Source of the DNA: Phallusia mammillata
Lineage: Eukaryota; Chordata; Ascidiacea; Phlebobranchia; Ascidiidae
DNA: 64,000 nucleotides
Assembly: GCA_003260075.1 (NCBI GenBank)
Contig: QLIY01000909.1
Location: 1 to 64,000 of the forward strand
Reading direction: 5' to 3'
Positions within the stretch are counted from its first letter, which is position 1. Each line of letters opens with the position of its first letter. The position numbers and the translations under genes were made by a program. The notes beneath the pieces were generated by a model that saw only the letters and a program-made list of their open reading frames with translations, had not been told where the DNA came from and ran no database searches. Of this stretch, positions 43,101 through 56,680 are shown one piece after another.

Positions 43101-44266
43101 TTTGCAAATTATACAAACAATAAACATGTTACAGTACACTTTGGGTAAACCTAATAAAGAATGTGTTCATCATAAATTTATTATTAGTAGATTTAACTGT
43201 AACAGAAAGCTAAAATTGCGATTATGTCACCACAAGCACACTCCTTTTAAATGTTTCGTTTTATCAAAAAAGTCAACATTCCGTGCCTATTCTAAATCAA
43301 ACTGTTATATTGGTAACTATGCTAAAAAAAATCACGGGGTAAGTTTTAAAAAAATCTTTTCATTTGTGTTGCGATCTTCACGACACCTTTGGGGGTTGCA
43401 ACCCACAGGTTGAGAAACAGTGAACTAAAGTTTACTGTATTTATATTTTCTCTTAATCATTTTTTTTCATAAAAACACTATGTGTAATTTTTAGTAGAAA
43501 AGTAAAAGTTTGCTAACCCCCCCCCCCTATATTGGTAACTATGCTAAAAAAAATCACGGGGTAAGTTTTAAAAAATCTTTCCAGTTGTGTTGCGATCTTC
43601 GCGACACCTTTGGGGGTTGCAACCCACAGGTTGAGAAACAGTGAACTAAAGTTTACTGTATTTATATTTTCTCTTAATCATTTTTTTTCATAAAAACACT
43701 ATGTGTAATTTTTAGTAGAAAAGTAAAAGTTTGCTAACATTGTTTGCAACTGTGTGAAATTGTTTTGTAACTGCGAATTTTTTTTTCCAGCTTTTCCTGC
43801 TAACTGTCCAACCTTCTATGGTCTCCACACACTGGATTGTCTGAAGGATGTTTGGGGTTTGGCAAAATGCTTGCCCGAGGGCAACGAGTTCCCTGACAAA
43901 CTGCCAACATCTGATGTAACGGATTTGTCTAAACTAACTTTTTTGTAAGTTTGACATAAGACTATTGTGTATTTAGTAGACAATTTGTTTTCTTGTTTGT
44001 ATTGTTTTTTAATCTCTAATAAGAACTTGTAATTGTGAAATACCATAAACACCTTAATCGTATAACAATACTTGGCACACAAGACATAAAAAGTTATACT
44101 TGCTTATAACCACATGAGTCACATAAAAAATTAATAAAAATATGCAAAACAATCAAACTTTTTTTAATCAATAACAGCTGTTCGTTTTGCATTATTGGTA
44201 GTCATATGTTACAGAAACTTGAAATTGCAATTCGATACTATTAAAGCTCATGCAGACGCTGGGTCG

Positions 44267-44364
<98 letters not shown>

Positions 44365-47300
44365 CATAAAAATAACGTAAATAAAACTTAATCCCTGAAA
44401 AAGAAACAACAAACTTTCTTTGGATACACTTTTCCATAATTAAACAAACTAGTTAAATACAAGATTTATATTTTCATTGTTTTTTAATACAAACACATCC
44501 AGTTTTTGCATAATCTTATGGAATTGGGGTAGTTATTCCCAACCATATCCTTTTTAAAAAACTGCATGCGTTTGTAAAACATATTTTCACATGTTCAGAT
44601 TTACCAACTGACTGTCCAACATACTACGGTCCCCACTCTGTAGCTTGCATGGAAACAATTTGGGCCATGGTTGGATGTTTGCCGGCGGGTGATTTATTTC
44701 CACGAGGGCTTTCAACTTTCGAGCAGAATGTCTTGTCAAAATTTAACTACAGGTGTGTATATAATAGCTGGTCTTTATTGGTCCCAGTTAAGTCATGGAC
44801 TGGCCACTAAACCAGGGTTTCTTGTTTAGACACCTTTTGTTTTTCCTTACGTGCAATATGTAATCTGATGTGTGACTAAGTTTATGCCATTCAATTACTT
44901 TTACAAAACACTATTAGTAAAGCAGTACAGTTTTTGACAAAAACCTTGCACCAGCCAATGCCTAGTTGTGAGGCATTTCTGGTGTTTGAAAAAGTTCTGC
45001 TTTTTTAGTATTGTTGTGAATATTTAACACCCCTGAGCAGTGAAAAACATAAGAACTGTGGTGTTTGGTCAGTTTTACTTGGTCATTGAAAGGGATATGT
45101 TAATTTTAAGGTCTACAAATTTAAAAGTATGCACACAATTATTGTCAAGCAAACGATTTATGGTAATTTACATAACCAGTTTGGCAAGCTTTTCGATGCA
45201 GTTTATCGAGATAAGTTAAAAAATTAATTACATATAGCCCCCCCCCCTGCAAAACAATCAAACTTTTTTTAATCAATAACAGCTGTTCGTTTTGCTTTAT
45301 TGGTAGTCATATGTTACAGAAACTTGAAATTGCAGTTCGATACTATTAAAGCTCATGCAGACGCTGGGTCAAGTGCAGAACAACTAAACTGTTTTGGAAT
45401 AGGTAAGTGTCATTTTTATGTTTCTGGAAAATGAAAATGTGATCAAGTCAGTAAAATCAACATAAGAATAATGTAAATAAAACTTGCTCCCTGAAACAAT
45501 AAACAACAATGTTTCTTTGTGTTTTTGATAATTAAACAAAATAGTTAAAGACATGATTCATATGTTCATTGTTTTGTAAAAGAAACACATCCAGTTTTTG
45601 CATAATTTTATGACATTAGGATAGTTCAGGGCTACTCAAATGGCGGCCCATAGTCCAAATCCGGACCTTTAAGGCATTGGATGTGGTGGACCACGGTGGT
45701 ATTTTGATTAAGGCTAAATACACTATATTGTGTGTTAATCGCTTGATCAGTTTTAAACTTGAGTTTGCATAGCAATTTCTCGGGTGACTGTAATGAGTAA
45801 AGTCTTTTCAAAATTTTATCTGAAGTCAGATTGTGCAACTGTGACAAAAAATAATCCAATATTCTACTACACAATTAACAAAACAGCTATTGTTTGCGAA
45901 CAATTTTTCTGTGATGTAAAAATCTGATTTTTGAATCTTTGCCATTCGAATCTCATGCCAAAGGAGGTAAATTAATGTTTAGTGCCTAATTCCAGCTTTT
46001 GATTTGCTGACATAAACATTCAGGTTGAACAAATGTGTTCATGTTGGTCCGTGATTGTCCCCATTAGTTATAACCAAAATTGGCTAAGACATATTGTGTT
46101 TGCCTTACTTACAGAAATGCCCGGACCTCGTTAATTTTTACCTTTTGTACCTTTGACAAAACTATTTGAGTAGCCCTGGGATACTTAATCCCAAGCATAT
46201 CCTTTTGTTAAAAAATACATGCATTTGTAGAGCATATTTTACAAATTAAAACACATATTCAGATTTACCAACTGACTGTCCAACATACTATGGTCCCCAC
46301 TCTGTAACTTGCATGGAAACGATTTGGGCCATGGTTGGATGTTTGCCTGCGGGTAATTTATTTCCCCGAGGGCTTTCAACTTTCGAGCAGAATGTCTTGT
46401 CGAAACTTAACTACAGGTGTGTATATAATAGCTGGTCTTAATTTTTCCCTGTAAAAGTTATTGACAAGAAATATTATATACCAGTCCACTAACAACCTTT
46501 TTTCACACTGCCCACTAAACATATTTTGAGGAGAAGTCCAAATAGGTGCTCTTTTGTGTGGTTAAATTCATGCCCCCCATCTAACTTCACAAAACCACCA
46601 AGTGGTAAGCAGCCTAGCACTAGCCAAAACTTTTTGTGAGGCAATTTTGATGTTTCAAAAAGTGCTGCTTTTTTATTGTATTGTTGTGAATATTAACACT
46701 CTGGTGTGTAAAAAAAAAACTGTGCTATTGGTAAGTTTTACCGGTCATTGAAAGGGTCATGTTAATTTTAAGGTCAATTATGGTAAGTTACATAACTCGT
46801 TTGGCAAGCTTTTCGATGCAGCTTATCGAGATAAAAATTGTATACAACAGGAATATGTGATTACCTCAATTTGTCAGTAATGGCTAATGTTCACATGAGG
46901 TGTTCATTGCTTGGCAAAATAGTATGCTCTTAATTACTTGCAAACCAAAAACACTTTATCTTTGTTTTTTTAGTGCTTTGTTAGGATATATGGAGGACAT
47001 CAAGAACGACGCGGACTTAGGTATATCTGTCAAGCAACTCAACTGCTTTGGAATTGGTAAGTACTGGGAAAAAGTGATTTATACCGATTCTTATTAGGAA
47101 GCACTGTTGCTTTCTCCATTATTTTTACCAAAATTTGCACATATAATACTCTGTGAACAATGAACTGGGATGCATACTGTTCAAGGGAAGCATCCTGTAA
47201 AAATACCAAATGTCACTCCTTTACAAATACTAAAATATGTTGTTACTTTGCAGACTTACCTGCTACTTGCCCTACATACTATGGCCGACATACTGTTGAT

Positions 47301-48351
47301 TGTTTGAAAACTGTGTGGAAGGATGTTGGCTGTTTGCCAGAGGGACTCGATTTTCCTGACAAACTTTCAACCAGTGAAATTGACACTCTGGCTGTGCTAA
47401 CATATGAGTGAGTACTAAGTGGTGTTGTTTTTCTATTTGCAATTAGTCTAAGTAAACAAATGCAAAGGCCACCGTGTCTATTTTTCACTTTGGATTTTTT
47501 TAACTTGATTTTGAAATTATTGCATTGCAAAAAAATGTGGGATTTTGAATTCTAGCCCCCCCCCCAACTTTCAACCAGTGAAATTGACACTCTGGCTGTG
47601 CTAACATATGAGTAAGTATTAAGTTGTGTTGTTTTTCTGTGTGCATTTAATTAAGGAGAAGAGCAAGCTAATGTAAGAACTATAGCATTTTTGCTTTGAT
47701 TTGCATTTTAGGTCCATTTCGAATATAATACATATTAAATAAACTTTATTTTTTGCCTATTGAAATGTTTAGGACAGTTTTTCTATAATTAGGCATTCAG
47801 GACCTTGTTAGTTATAAAAAAAGCTGCCACATCATAGTTATGTGTCAGAATTGTCCTTATTATTAGTTACAGTGTCTTCAAAAATATGTCTGACTTGTTT
47901 TGAAAATATCCATATTTTTTTAACATTTTATTTTCCTCTATGTGCACCATTAGCGTAGTAACTTGAAAGCTTAGTTTGTATGACTTTTTTATGAAGTTTA
48001 TCATATTGCAAAAGTTTAAGTAAATCTTATTACATTTTAAATCAGTGGTATGAACCCAATAATGTCAAAATTTGTTGGTTTTTGTTTTTAGTAGAAAAAT
48101 TATGGTACTTTTTTTACTTTACATCAGTGATAACCTTGTTAAATGCATGTATAAACTGTAAAGCAAAAATGTTTTTTTCAGATCTTTGAAAAGTGAAATG
48201 AAATTGACAAAAGACAATTCTGATGCTGGTCAAAGTGTAGCCCAACTGAGCTGCTTTGGAATAGGTAACAAGTTTGGCATATTTATCTATGTTTAACTTG
48301 TCATGCGATAATATTTCAGGGAGTGGTTTGACTCGATATAAATCTATGAAC

Positions 48352-48439
<88 letters not shown>

Positions 48440-51400
48440 TAGATACAAGCCAATATTGAAGCAGAAAACCTTACCAAGTTTCAACAGTTCTAGTGTCATT
48501 GGTAGGTAAATTGTGAAATGAAAGCCACAGAAGGGACACATTTTGGTGTCACACAACAGAACGAAAGGGGATGCTGTGAAGTTACAGATAGAAGCAATTA
48601 GTCTGTGGCTTTCATTTTATATTTTATCTACCGATGACAATAGAAACTGTTGAAACGTTGTAATGCTTTACGCTCCAATATTAGCTTGTATCTTCATGCT
48701 GAGAACTTGCATATATTTTACTTGATATGTTGCTTAACAATTTACAAGCCATCCAGAAGTTTTATGTAAGATTATTATGCATGTCAAGTTTATGTTCTGT
48801 TTTATTAAAGCCATTTGTATACAATCACAATCCAACCAAAGCATTTTGTGAACTTCATTTTGCCACTTAACATGTAAAAGTGATTTGCAGGACACAATTT
48901 GTTGTAGGTTATGATAATTGTAGCCTTGTTATTAAACAAACACCCAGTGTTGTAGATTATGCATGAGTTTGCTACTAAGGTATGTTTTTGTTAAGGCACC
49001 GGAGCTATAATGAATTTCCTGCTGTATGTATGGGTACCCATTTTTGAACCATGTCCGAATTAAATATAATTTGGACAGATTATAGAATTGGCCAATAATA
49101 AGTTTCAATTGTTGTTTTTCAAAAATGGGTGAAGTTTTTGAACAATGTCCGAATCCCCCCCCCCTTGAATGCGGCCCTTGCACTGAAAAGTTTGCCCACC
49201 CCTGGTGTAGAACATTACAATTGAGTTTGAACATTTCTTAAACAATGGTTTGTATCATCATGATGAGAACCAATATATGTTTTACTTGACATGCTACTTA
49301 ATAATTAGTTATAAATTTGCAGGATAGTTGTAGGCTATAAAAATTGTAGCCTTGTTATTAAACAAACACCCAGTGTTGTAGATTATGCATGAGTTTGCTA
49401 CTAAGGTATGTTTTTGTTAAGGCTCCGGAGCTATAATGAATTTCCTGCTGTATGTATGGGTACCCTTTTTTGAACCATGTCCGAATTAAATAGAATTTGG
49501 ACAGATTGTAGAATTGGCCAATACTAAGTTTCAATTGTTATTTTTCAAAAATGGGTGAAGTTATTGAACAATGTCCAACTGGGTAAAATTTGGTAGATTG
49601 TAGAAATTGCCAACTATAGGTGTTGCTTGTTGTGATTTGCCCTAAGGCCCCAACGTTTACCCCACCAACCCCTCAAAATAGTTGAATTTTTTAAACAATG
49701 TTCAAATTCAACAAATTTTGGACAGGACAGCTTCTAGTTTGTATTGTAAATGAAGTTTATTTTGCTTGGTTTTAGATTTGCCAGACAAATGCCCAAAGTA
49801 CTACGGGCCTCACTCCTTGGACTGCTTAAAAGTTGTTTGGAACAATACTGGATGTTTACCAGAGGGAGATTCATTTCCAGACAAACTCTCCTCCTTCGAG
49901 ATTTCCATTTTGGCTGCTCTCAATTATTCGTACGTATCCATATAATTTTAGTTGTCACTTAAGTTGCAATTCTGAAACTGACTTACCAACTAAATAGCTC
50001 CGGCTTTCAACAGTTTAAATACCACAGGGTGATTAACTTGGAGGCTAATACTGCAAGAGTAAGATACCTAGAAGCAACATTTCATTTGTTTAACATGTTC
50101 ACTCTGGTCATCAGTTTAATGTTAATTTCTCTTTTGAATTATAAATCATGGAGTGTGCCTTGATCGCTGGTCTGTACGAATGCTTCAGGGCTAATCCAAG
50201 TTAATAATTTATGTTCATCTTAACTAATTTTTCTCTGAAGTTACATGTTTTAGGCTTGGTTTGTTCTTGGCTTGCACACAGCTGAAATTACAATTGTTTT
50301 AATTTGTGTTTGTTGCAGTGCATTGGAAGATAACATGGACACAATTAAAACAGATGCAGATGCTGGAGTTTCTGCCCAGCAGCTTAAATGCTTTGGAATA
50401 GGTAAGTTATTAATTTAACGTTTAGGCAAAATACTAAAAAAAGGATTGATGGACATATTGTCCCCCCCCCCGCCAGACAAATGCCCAAAGTACTACGGGC
50501 CTCACTCCTTGGACTGCTTGAAAGTTGTTTGGAATAATACTGGGTGTTTACCAGAGGGAGATTCATTTCCAGACAAACTCTCTTCCTTTGAAATTTCTAT
50601 TTTGGCCGCTCTCAATTATTCGTATGTTGAAGTCAAAATTTTGTTTTTACTGTGATAACTGTTTTTAATTGCAGTTTCATACTTACTAGGGATGGGCCAA
50701 ACCGAGCCAGAACCTGAGTACTCGGTACCGAGCATCTCTGTTTTTGATGCTTAGCTGAACAGTTGCACAAACTGACCTGAGCATTGAATTTGTGTATTCA
50801 TGCCCTGAAATGCTCGGTGCTCGACCAAACAGAACATTTGCAGTTTTGGCCCATCCCTAAATTTTAACTCTTTTGTAATTGTAAGTAACAACTTTAGATT
50901 GGCGATGTTTGTTTAACATTAAAATATTTAGCAGCAATATTTCGTTTGTTCAAAATCTTTACTCTGGTTATCACTCTAATGCTGTCAAATGCTTCTGTGA
51001 ATCATAAGTCATGTCATGATCGCTGGTCTGCTCAAATGCTTCAGGGCTAATCCCAGTTAAGAATTTATGTTCATCTTAACTAATTTTGTATGAGGCTTCT
51101 TGTTTTAGGCTTGGTTTTAGGCATGCAAACAGCTAAAATTACAATTGTTTTAATGTATGTTTGTTTCAGTGCATTGGAAGATAATATGGACACAATTAAA
51201 ACTGATGCAGATGCTGGAGTTTCTGCTCAACAACTTAAATGCTTTGGAATCGGTAAGTTATCAATATAACTGTTTTGAAAAGTACACTGGAAAAGCTAAA
51301 CAGAGTTTTGTATTTATGCCATAATTGGTAAACTATTGGTACCAAGCATAATATAATTAATTATAAAACTACTATTCTAACAAATGTATTCACTTTGTCA

Positions 51401-54400
51401 AATATTTCATTGTTATTAACCCTGATGAAGGTGTTCGTATAATCTTTTAGTTTGTTTATTTCAGATTTACCATTTTTCTGTCCAACCTACTATGGCCCTC
51501 ATTCTATGGACTGTTTGAAAATTATCTGGTCAATTGCCAAATGTAAACCAGAAGGATTTGAATATCCACCCAAACTCACAACTCTAGAAATAAATGCTTC
51601 CCCCCCCCCTGGCCCTCATTCTATGGACTGTTTGAAAATTATCTGGTCAATTGCCAAGTGTAAACCAGAAGGATTTGAATATCCACCCAAACTCACAACT
51701 CTAGAAGTAAATGCTCTGAACAAACTAACGTACAGGTGAGAAATGATAACAAATACATTAAAAAAATAAATTGCGAAATATTTTGGTGTTAAAGTTAGCT
51801 TTCTTAGCCTGGATTTCAGCAGGCTCAAATGTATGTTTAATTCAGTTTAAGCAAAATCATTTCTGTAAGTTGAATGTATGTGAAAGGTCAGCGTGGATAA
51901 ATTTTCAGTTTCACAAACAAGGATAACTTTTGCACAAGGCTGGACATAAAAATTTGGTGCTGAAGTCAATCACTGTATTTTATTGTAATATACCATCAAC
52001 TTTTAGATCTTGGACCATTTTTGCCTCATAATGAAGAAAAATGAAAAGAAAAAAAATATTGTTGACACTTGTAATGCATTTGCCGACTTAGATTGATAAA
52101 CTTATTTAAGCCTTTTTTGAGCATTACTGGCTTAAACAATTGTGAATTTAGTTGTAGCAGATTGGTATATTTTAGTTTAAATAATCTATTCCCCCCCCCC
52201 AAAAATGAAAAGAAAAAAAATATTGTTGACACTTGTAATGCATTTGCCAACTTAGATTGATAAACTTATTTAAGCCTTTTTTTAGCATTACTGGCTTAAA
52301 CAATTGTGAATGTAGTTGTAGCAGATTGGTATATTTTAGTTTAAATAATCTATCTGTTTGGTCTTTCTGCTTTGTTGAGCTTAGTTTAGTAGAGGGGTTC
52401 TTTACCAGGGGTATGTGTACCCCTTGGGGGTACGAAGCACTAAAGCAGGGGGTACGACATGCAGGGTGAAATTCAACCGTATTTAGGCATATTTGTAAAG
52501 AATGTGTAACAAGTTACTTTGTTATGTCTAAAACGGGTTGGTTTTGTCCTACTTACGATACTGTTGTAATGCATGCATCCAACACGCAAGTTATAAATGC
52601 CTATTATTAAAATTATGTTAATTCCTATTTTTACAATTTTATTTACTTCCGTCGGCCAATGGTTATTAATTGATTTGCAAACTGTTACTACTTTTGTTTT
52701 AGTTATATATGTTGTTCTTATTACAGAGCTGCATTGGGTCAAATGAATTCCATAAAATCTGACGCTGATTCTGGTTTAAGTTCAGCCCAACTTGACTGCT
52801 TTGGAATAGGTAAATTATTACTTCTGAATTCACATCCTAAAACTTACCTGATTTATTCTTAAAATCCTTTATAGATTTGCCCACTGACTGTCCAACCTAC
52901 TATGGTCCACATTCCCCCCCCCCGGTTTAAGTTCAGCCCAACTTGACTGCTTTGGAATAGGTAAATTATTAATTCTGAATTCACATCCTAAACATTTACC
53001 TGATTATTCTAAAAATCCTTCATAGATTTGCCCACCGACTGTCCTACCTACTATGGCACACATACTTTGGATTGTTTGAAAACGGTTTGGGGAATGGCAA
53101 AGTGTTTACCTCAGGGAGATGATTATCCGGGCAAGCTTTCACATTTGGTCATACCAACTCTGGCAGCACTTAATTACAGGTTTCCTTTTACATTGTCTAC
53201 TACAGAGCACATTACCTTAACATAGACTTACACCTTATCATGAAACATTTGTGAGCTTCTAGTGTAGTTAACTATACCAGTATTTTTGAAAAAATTAGGA
53301 TNTTATTTCAAAATTGTGAGAGAAACTAAAGAGCACCGCTGTCTTGTACAGAATAACCAGCCTAATTTAACCCAGCTTTGGGCTTTTAGGAGGCTTAAAC
53401 ACTTGCTCTCAAGTCTGAAGATGGAATGTTCAATGAGTTTAGTAGGGTCCTTGTTTGGAAAGAAAATAAGAGTCCAAATACATGTAAAAAGCAATATGCT
53501 TTATTGTTCAATCATTTCTGCAAATGCCTATGCTACCATAATCTGACTAAACTTAAACAGATCTTTGTATTGTGTTCACCACAGTTTCTGATATGCTTTG
53601 CATTTGCTAAGGCTCTGGGAATACTGCTTAACAACTTATTTGTATTTTTAAGGATATTATATGCTTTATTGCAGCACATTACTGAATAACATGGAAACAG
53701 TAAAGTCTGTTGCAGACACTGGTAACTCTTCCCAACAACTTCGCTGCTTTGGCATAGGTAACCCAACAATAAATGCATGTATCTTGCAGTTATTTGAGAT
53801 ACTTTTGTGCATACAGACTTATTTTTTAAACATTATTGTTTCATGAAACGCAGAAGTCCAATTCAATATATTTGCAGTTATATTAGATAGCTTTGCATAT
53901 ATAGCTGAATCAGGTTAATCACATAATACATTTACATAAATTGGGAATGTAAATCCCAATCACAGGCGTTTGTTGTCAAGAAATTTGCTCAGATAATTGC
54001 AAAGTCTGGCCACATGCCATAAAGTTTGGCAAACTGTTTATGCAACTACCCAGTTTTGTCGGTACTAGTGTTTTGGTTTAAAACCCCCCCCCCCACATAA
54101 TACATTTACATAAATTGGGAATGTAAATCCCAATCACAGGCATTTGTTGTCAAGAAATTTGTCCAGATAATTGCAAAGTTTGGCCACATGCCGTAAAGTA
54201 TGGTAAAATGGTTATGCAATTACCCATGTTTTCCTGTACTAGCTTTTTGGTTTAAAATCATATGACATGACACTAATTACAAGTTTGTAATGTTTACCCC
54301 CCCCCCTCATATAACATGAAACTAATCACAGGTTTGTTATGTAATAAATCTTTTCTTTTAAATGAAATCTCCTTCCAAGTAAAGCAATCAGACCCAGAAA

Positions 54401-56610
54401 ATTCACCGTAAAAACCACTAAATCCGTCACTGTATTGTATTTGTTTTACAAAAAACAAATGTTTTTTTTGCACCAGATTTACCCATTGAATGTCCAACAT
54501 ACTACGGTCCACACTCTATGGCTTGTTTGAATGTTATTTGGAAAAATGTTAGATGTTTGCCAAATGGAAGAGAATATCCTCCGAAACTATCCAGTGGAGC
54601 GCTTGCTGCTCTTACCACAGTAAATTACAGGTAATTCAACCATTACTACTAAACAACATACCTAACGATATTTATGTTAACTGTTTAGGTTTTTGAAAGT
54701 ATGGGAAAATGTTTTTATGTCTTGTCCTATTTTTAAAGTGATCAAGACTGATATAGTGTATGCTATGAAGTTGGCAACCTGTTTGTTCTACTTTATTTTT
54801 TTTTAGTTTTAGAGTGATAGGTTGACCTTAATACCCTTCAGGTACCCTTTAAGTATCTGACAGAGCATATTGCTCGTATAAACAATTGCCTTTTGACATA
54901 TTTGTAAAGTATCTTTGACAATACTCAGTTCATTAATATTGCAAGCAAAATTAATTTTGTGTTTTTTGATTTTCATTGAAGCCAGATCTAATGCAGATGA
55001 GGTCACCTAGTGTGGCTGATTTATAATTTCTTGATCAGTTCATATAACTTTAAACATCTTAAATGGATGTTAACTGAGATTCGTCAATCACAAATTGCTG
55101 TGACACCAGCCAAAACACAATGTTATTGTAATCGCATTTCAAAAATATACAAGTTTTTAGGGCCCCTCGACTGGTCTCACTATTACTGGCTTGGTGATTG
55201 TTTTAGTGCTGTTTTCTTTCACCCAGCGAAATACACTTAACTCAAACAATGTGTATATTTGTAACTTAACCAGAAATATGTGTTTCAAATACAAACATTA
55301 TTCTGCACAGTTTGCTTACACTTTCAAAACTTTTCAGTGCTGTTTTGCATCACATGACAGTGATAAAGAATGAGTCAGATTTAGGAGTTACATCACAACA
55401 ACTCAACTGCTTTGGAATAGGTGACTTGCTTTTACTCTCTTAAGGATTGATAGATTCTTTAGTGTAGATCCCCCCCCCCCCTGCTTTGGAATAGGTGACT
55501 TGCTTTTACTCTCTTAAGGATTGATAGACTCTTTATTATAGATTAGCATTGACTGTGTGCCCTATTCAACCTGTTGAGCAAAATTATTCATCTTAGAGTT
55601 CCTTTGTACATGAATCATTTATTATATGCTTGTGGAATGTCTCAACTAGTTATTTTTCTTGATGTTTAGCTCTACCTGCAACTTGCCCGACATACTACGG
55701 ACTTCACACAAAAGATTGTTTAAAAATTGTCTGGGGCTCTGTTGGATGTTTACCTGAGGGGGATGAGTATCCTGATAAGATTGCTGCTACCACTATAGCA
55801 ACTTTTGCAGCTATGAACTACAGGTACTGGTTACATTACCTATTAAGAATCATATGAATTAGTACATTACTGGTTACATTACTTGTGTAACGCCTACACC
55901 TTTTAATTGCCCCGAACCCCAACATAACTTTTCACGCCTTGTCAAACCCCAATACCATTTACTTGTAAGTTTGTTTTATCTAATACAAAACCAGTGATCT
56001 TACAGTATTTTGGAAACCTTTGTGATTGGGCGTTGGCGAACCCCTGGGGTTCAATCAGACCCAGGTTGAGAACCACCGCTCTACACAAATGTATTTGTTT
56101 ACCGAGTATTTGTTTGCTAGTTATCAGTTGGTTTAGGATGGCTGATTGCCAAGTGTGTGAATTCTACTTGTAGTGGATTATTAACTCCAGTGCAACAGTT
56201 ATCTACATGGGGAAATGGTACAATATTTTTTAGCATTAAGAGGGGATTTGCCCCCCCCCCGATTGCCAAGTGTGTGAATTCTACTTGTGGTGGATTATTA
56301 ACTCCAGTGCAACAGTTATCTACATGGGAAAATGGTACAATATTTTTTAGCATTAAGAGGGGATTTAAAATGCAATCTTTGTGAAGTAATTCAATTGCAG
56401 ATTCCACTCTTGTATGTAGACCTTTCCTTGCATGAAATTTACGTTTTGTGACCATTGCTTTCCAAAATACATTAGTACTTCCAATTTCACCAAAGAAATA
56501 AAGTTTTATACCCGAAGAGTGCAAGTAGCATCTGTAGAATTTACACACACAAAAATTTCCATGTTTTTTTGTTTTTGTTTCAGCCATTTGTTTGATGTTA
56601 TGACCAAAAC

Positions 56611-56680
<70 letters not shown>

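Noticed and set aside
44192-44437. Poly-glycine / poly-proline open frames (also at 9065-9247, 48274-48556, 56432-56716)
   Set aside because: They exist only because homopolymer filler is open in all frames. There is no start context or conserved motif, and the 44267 run demonstrably replaces exon sequence.
56117-56587. Minus-strand open frame of 156 codons
   Set aside because: It spans a C run and contains the same about 40 residues twice because the intron is assembled twice; the rest has no domain.
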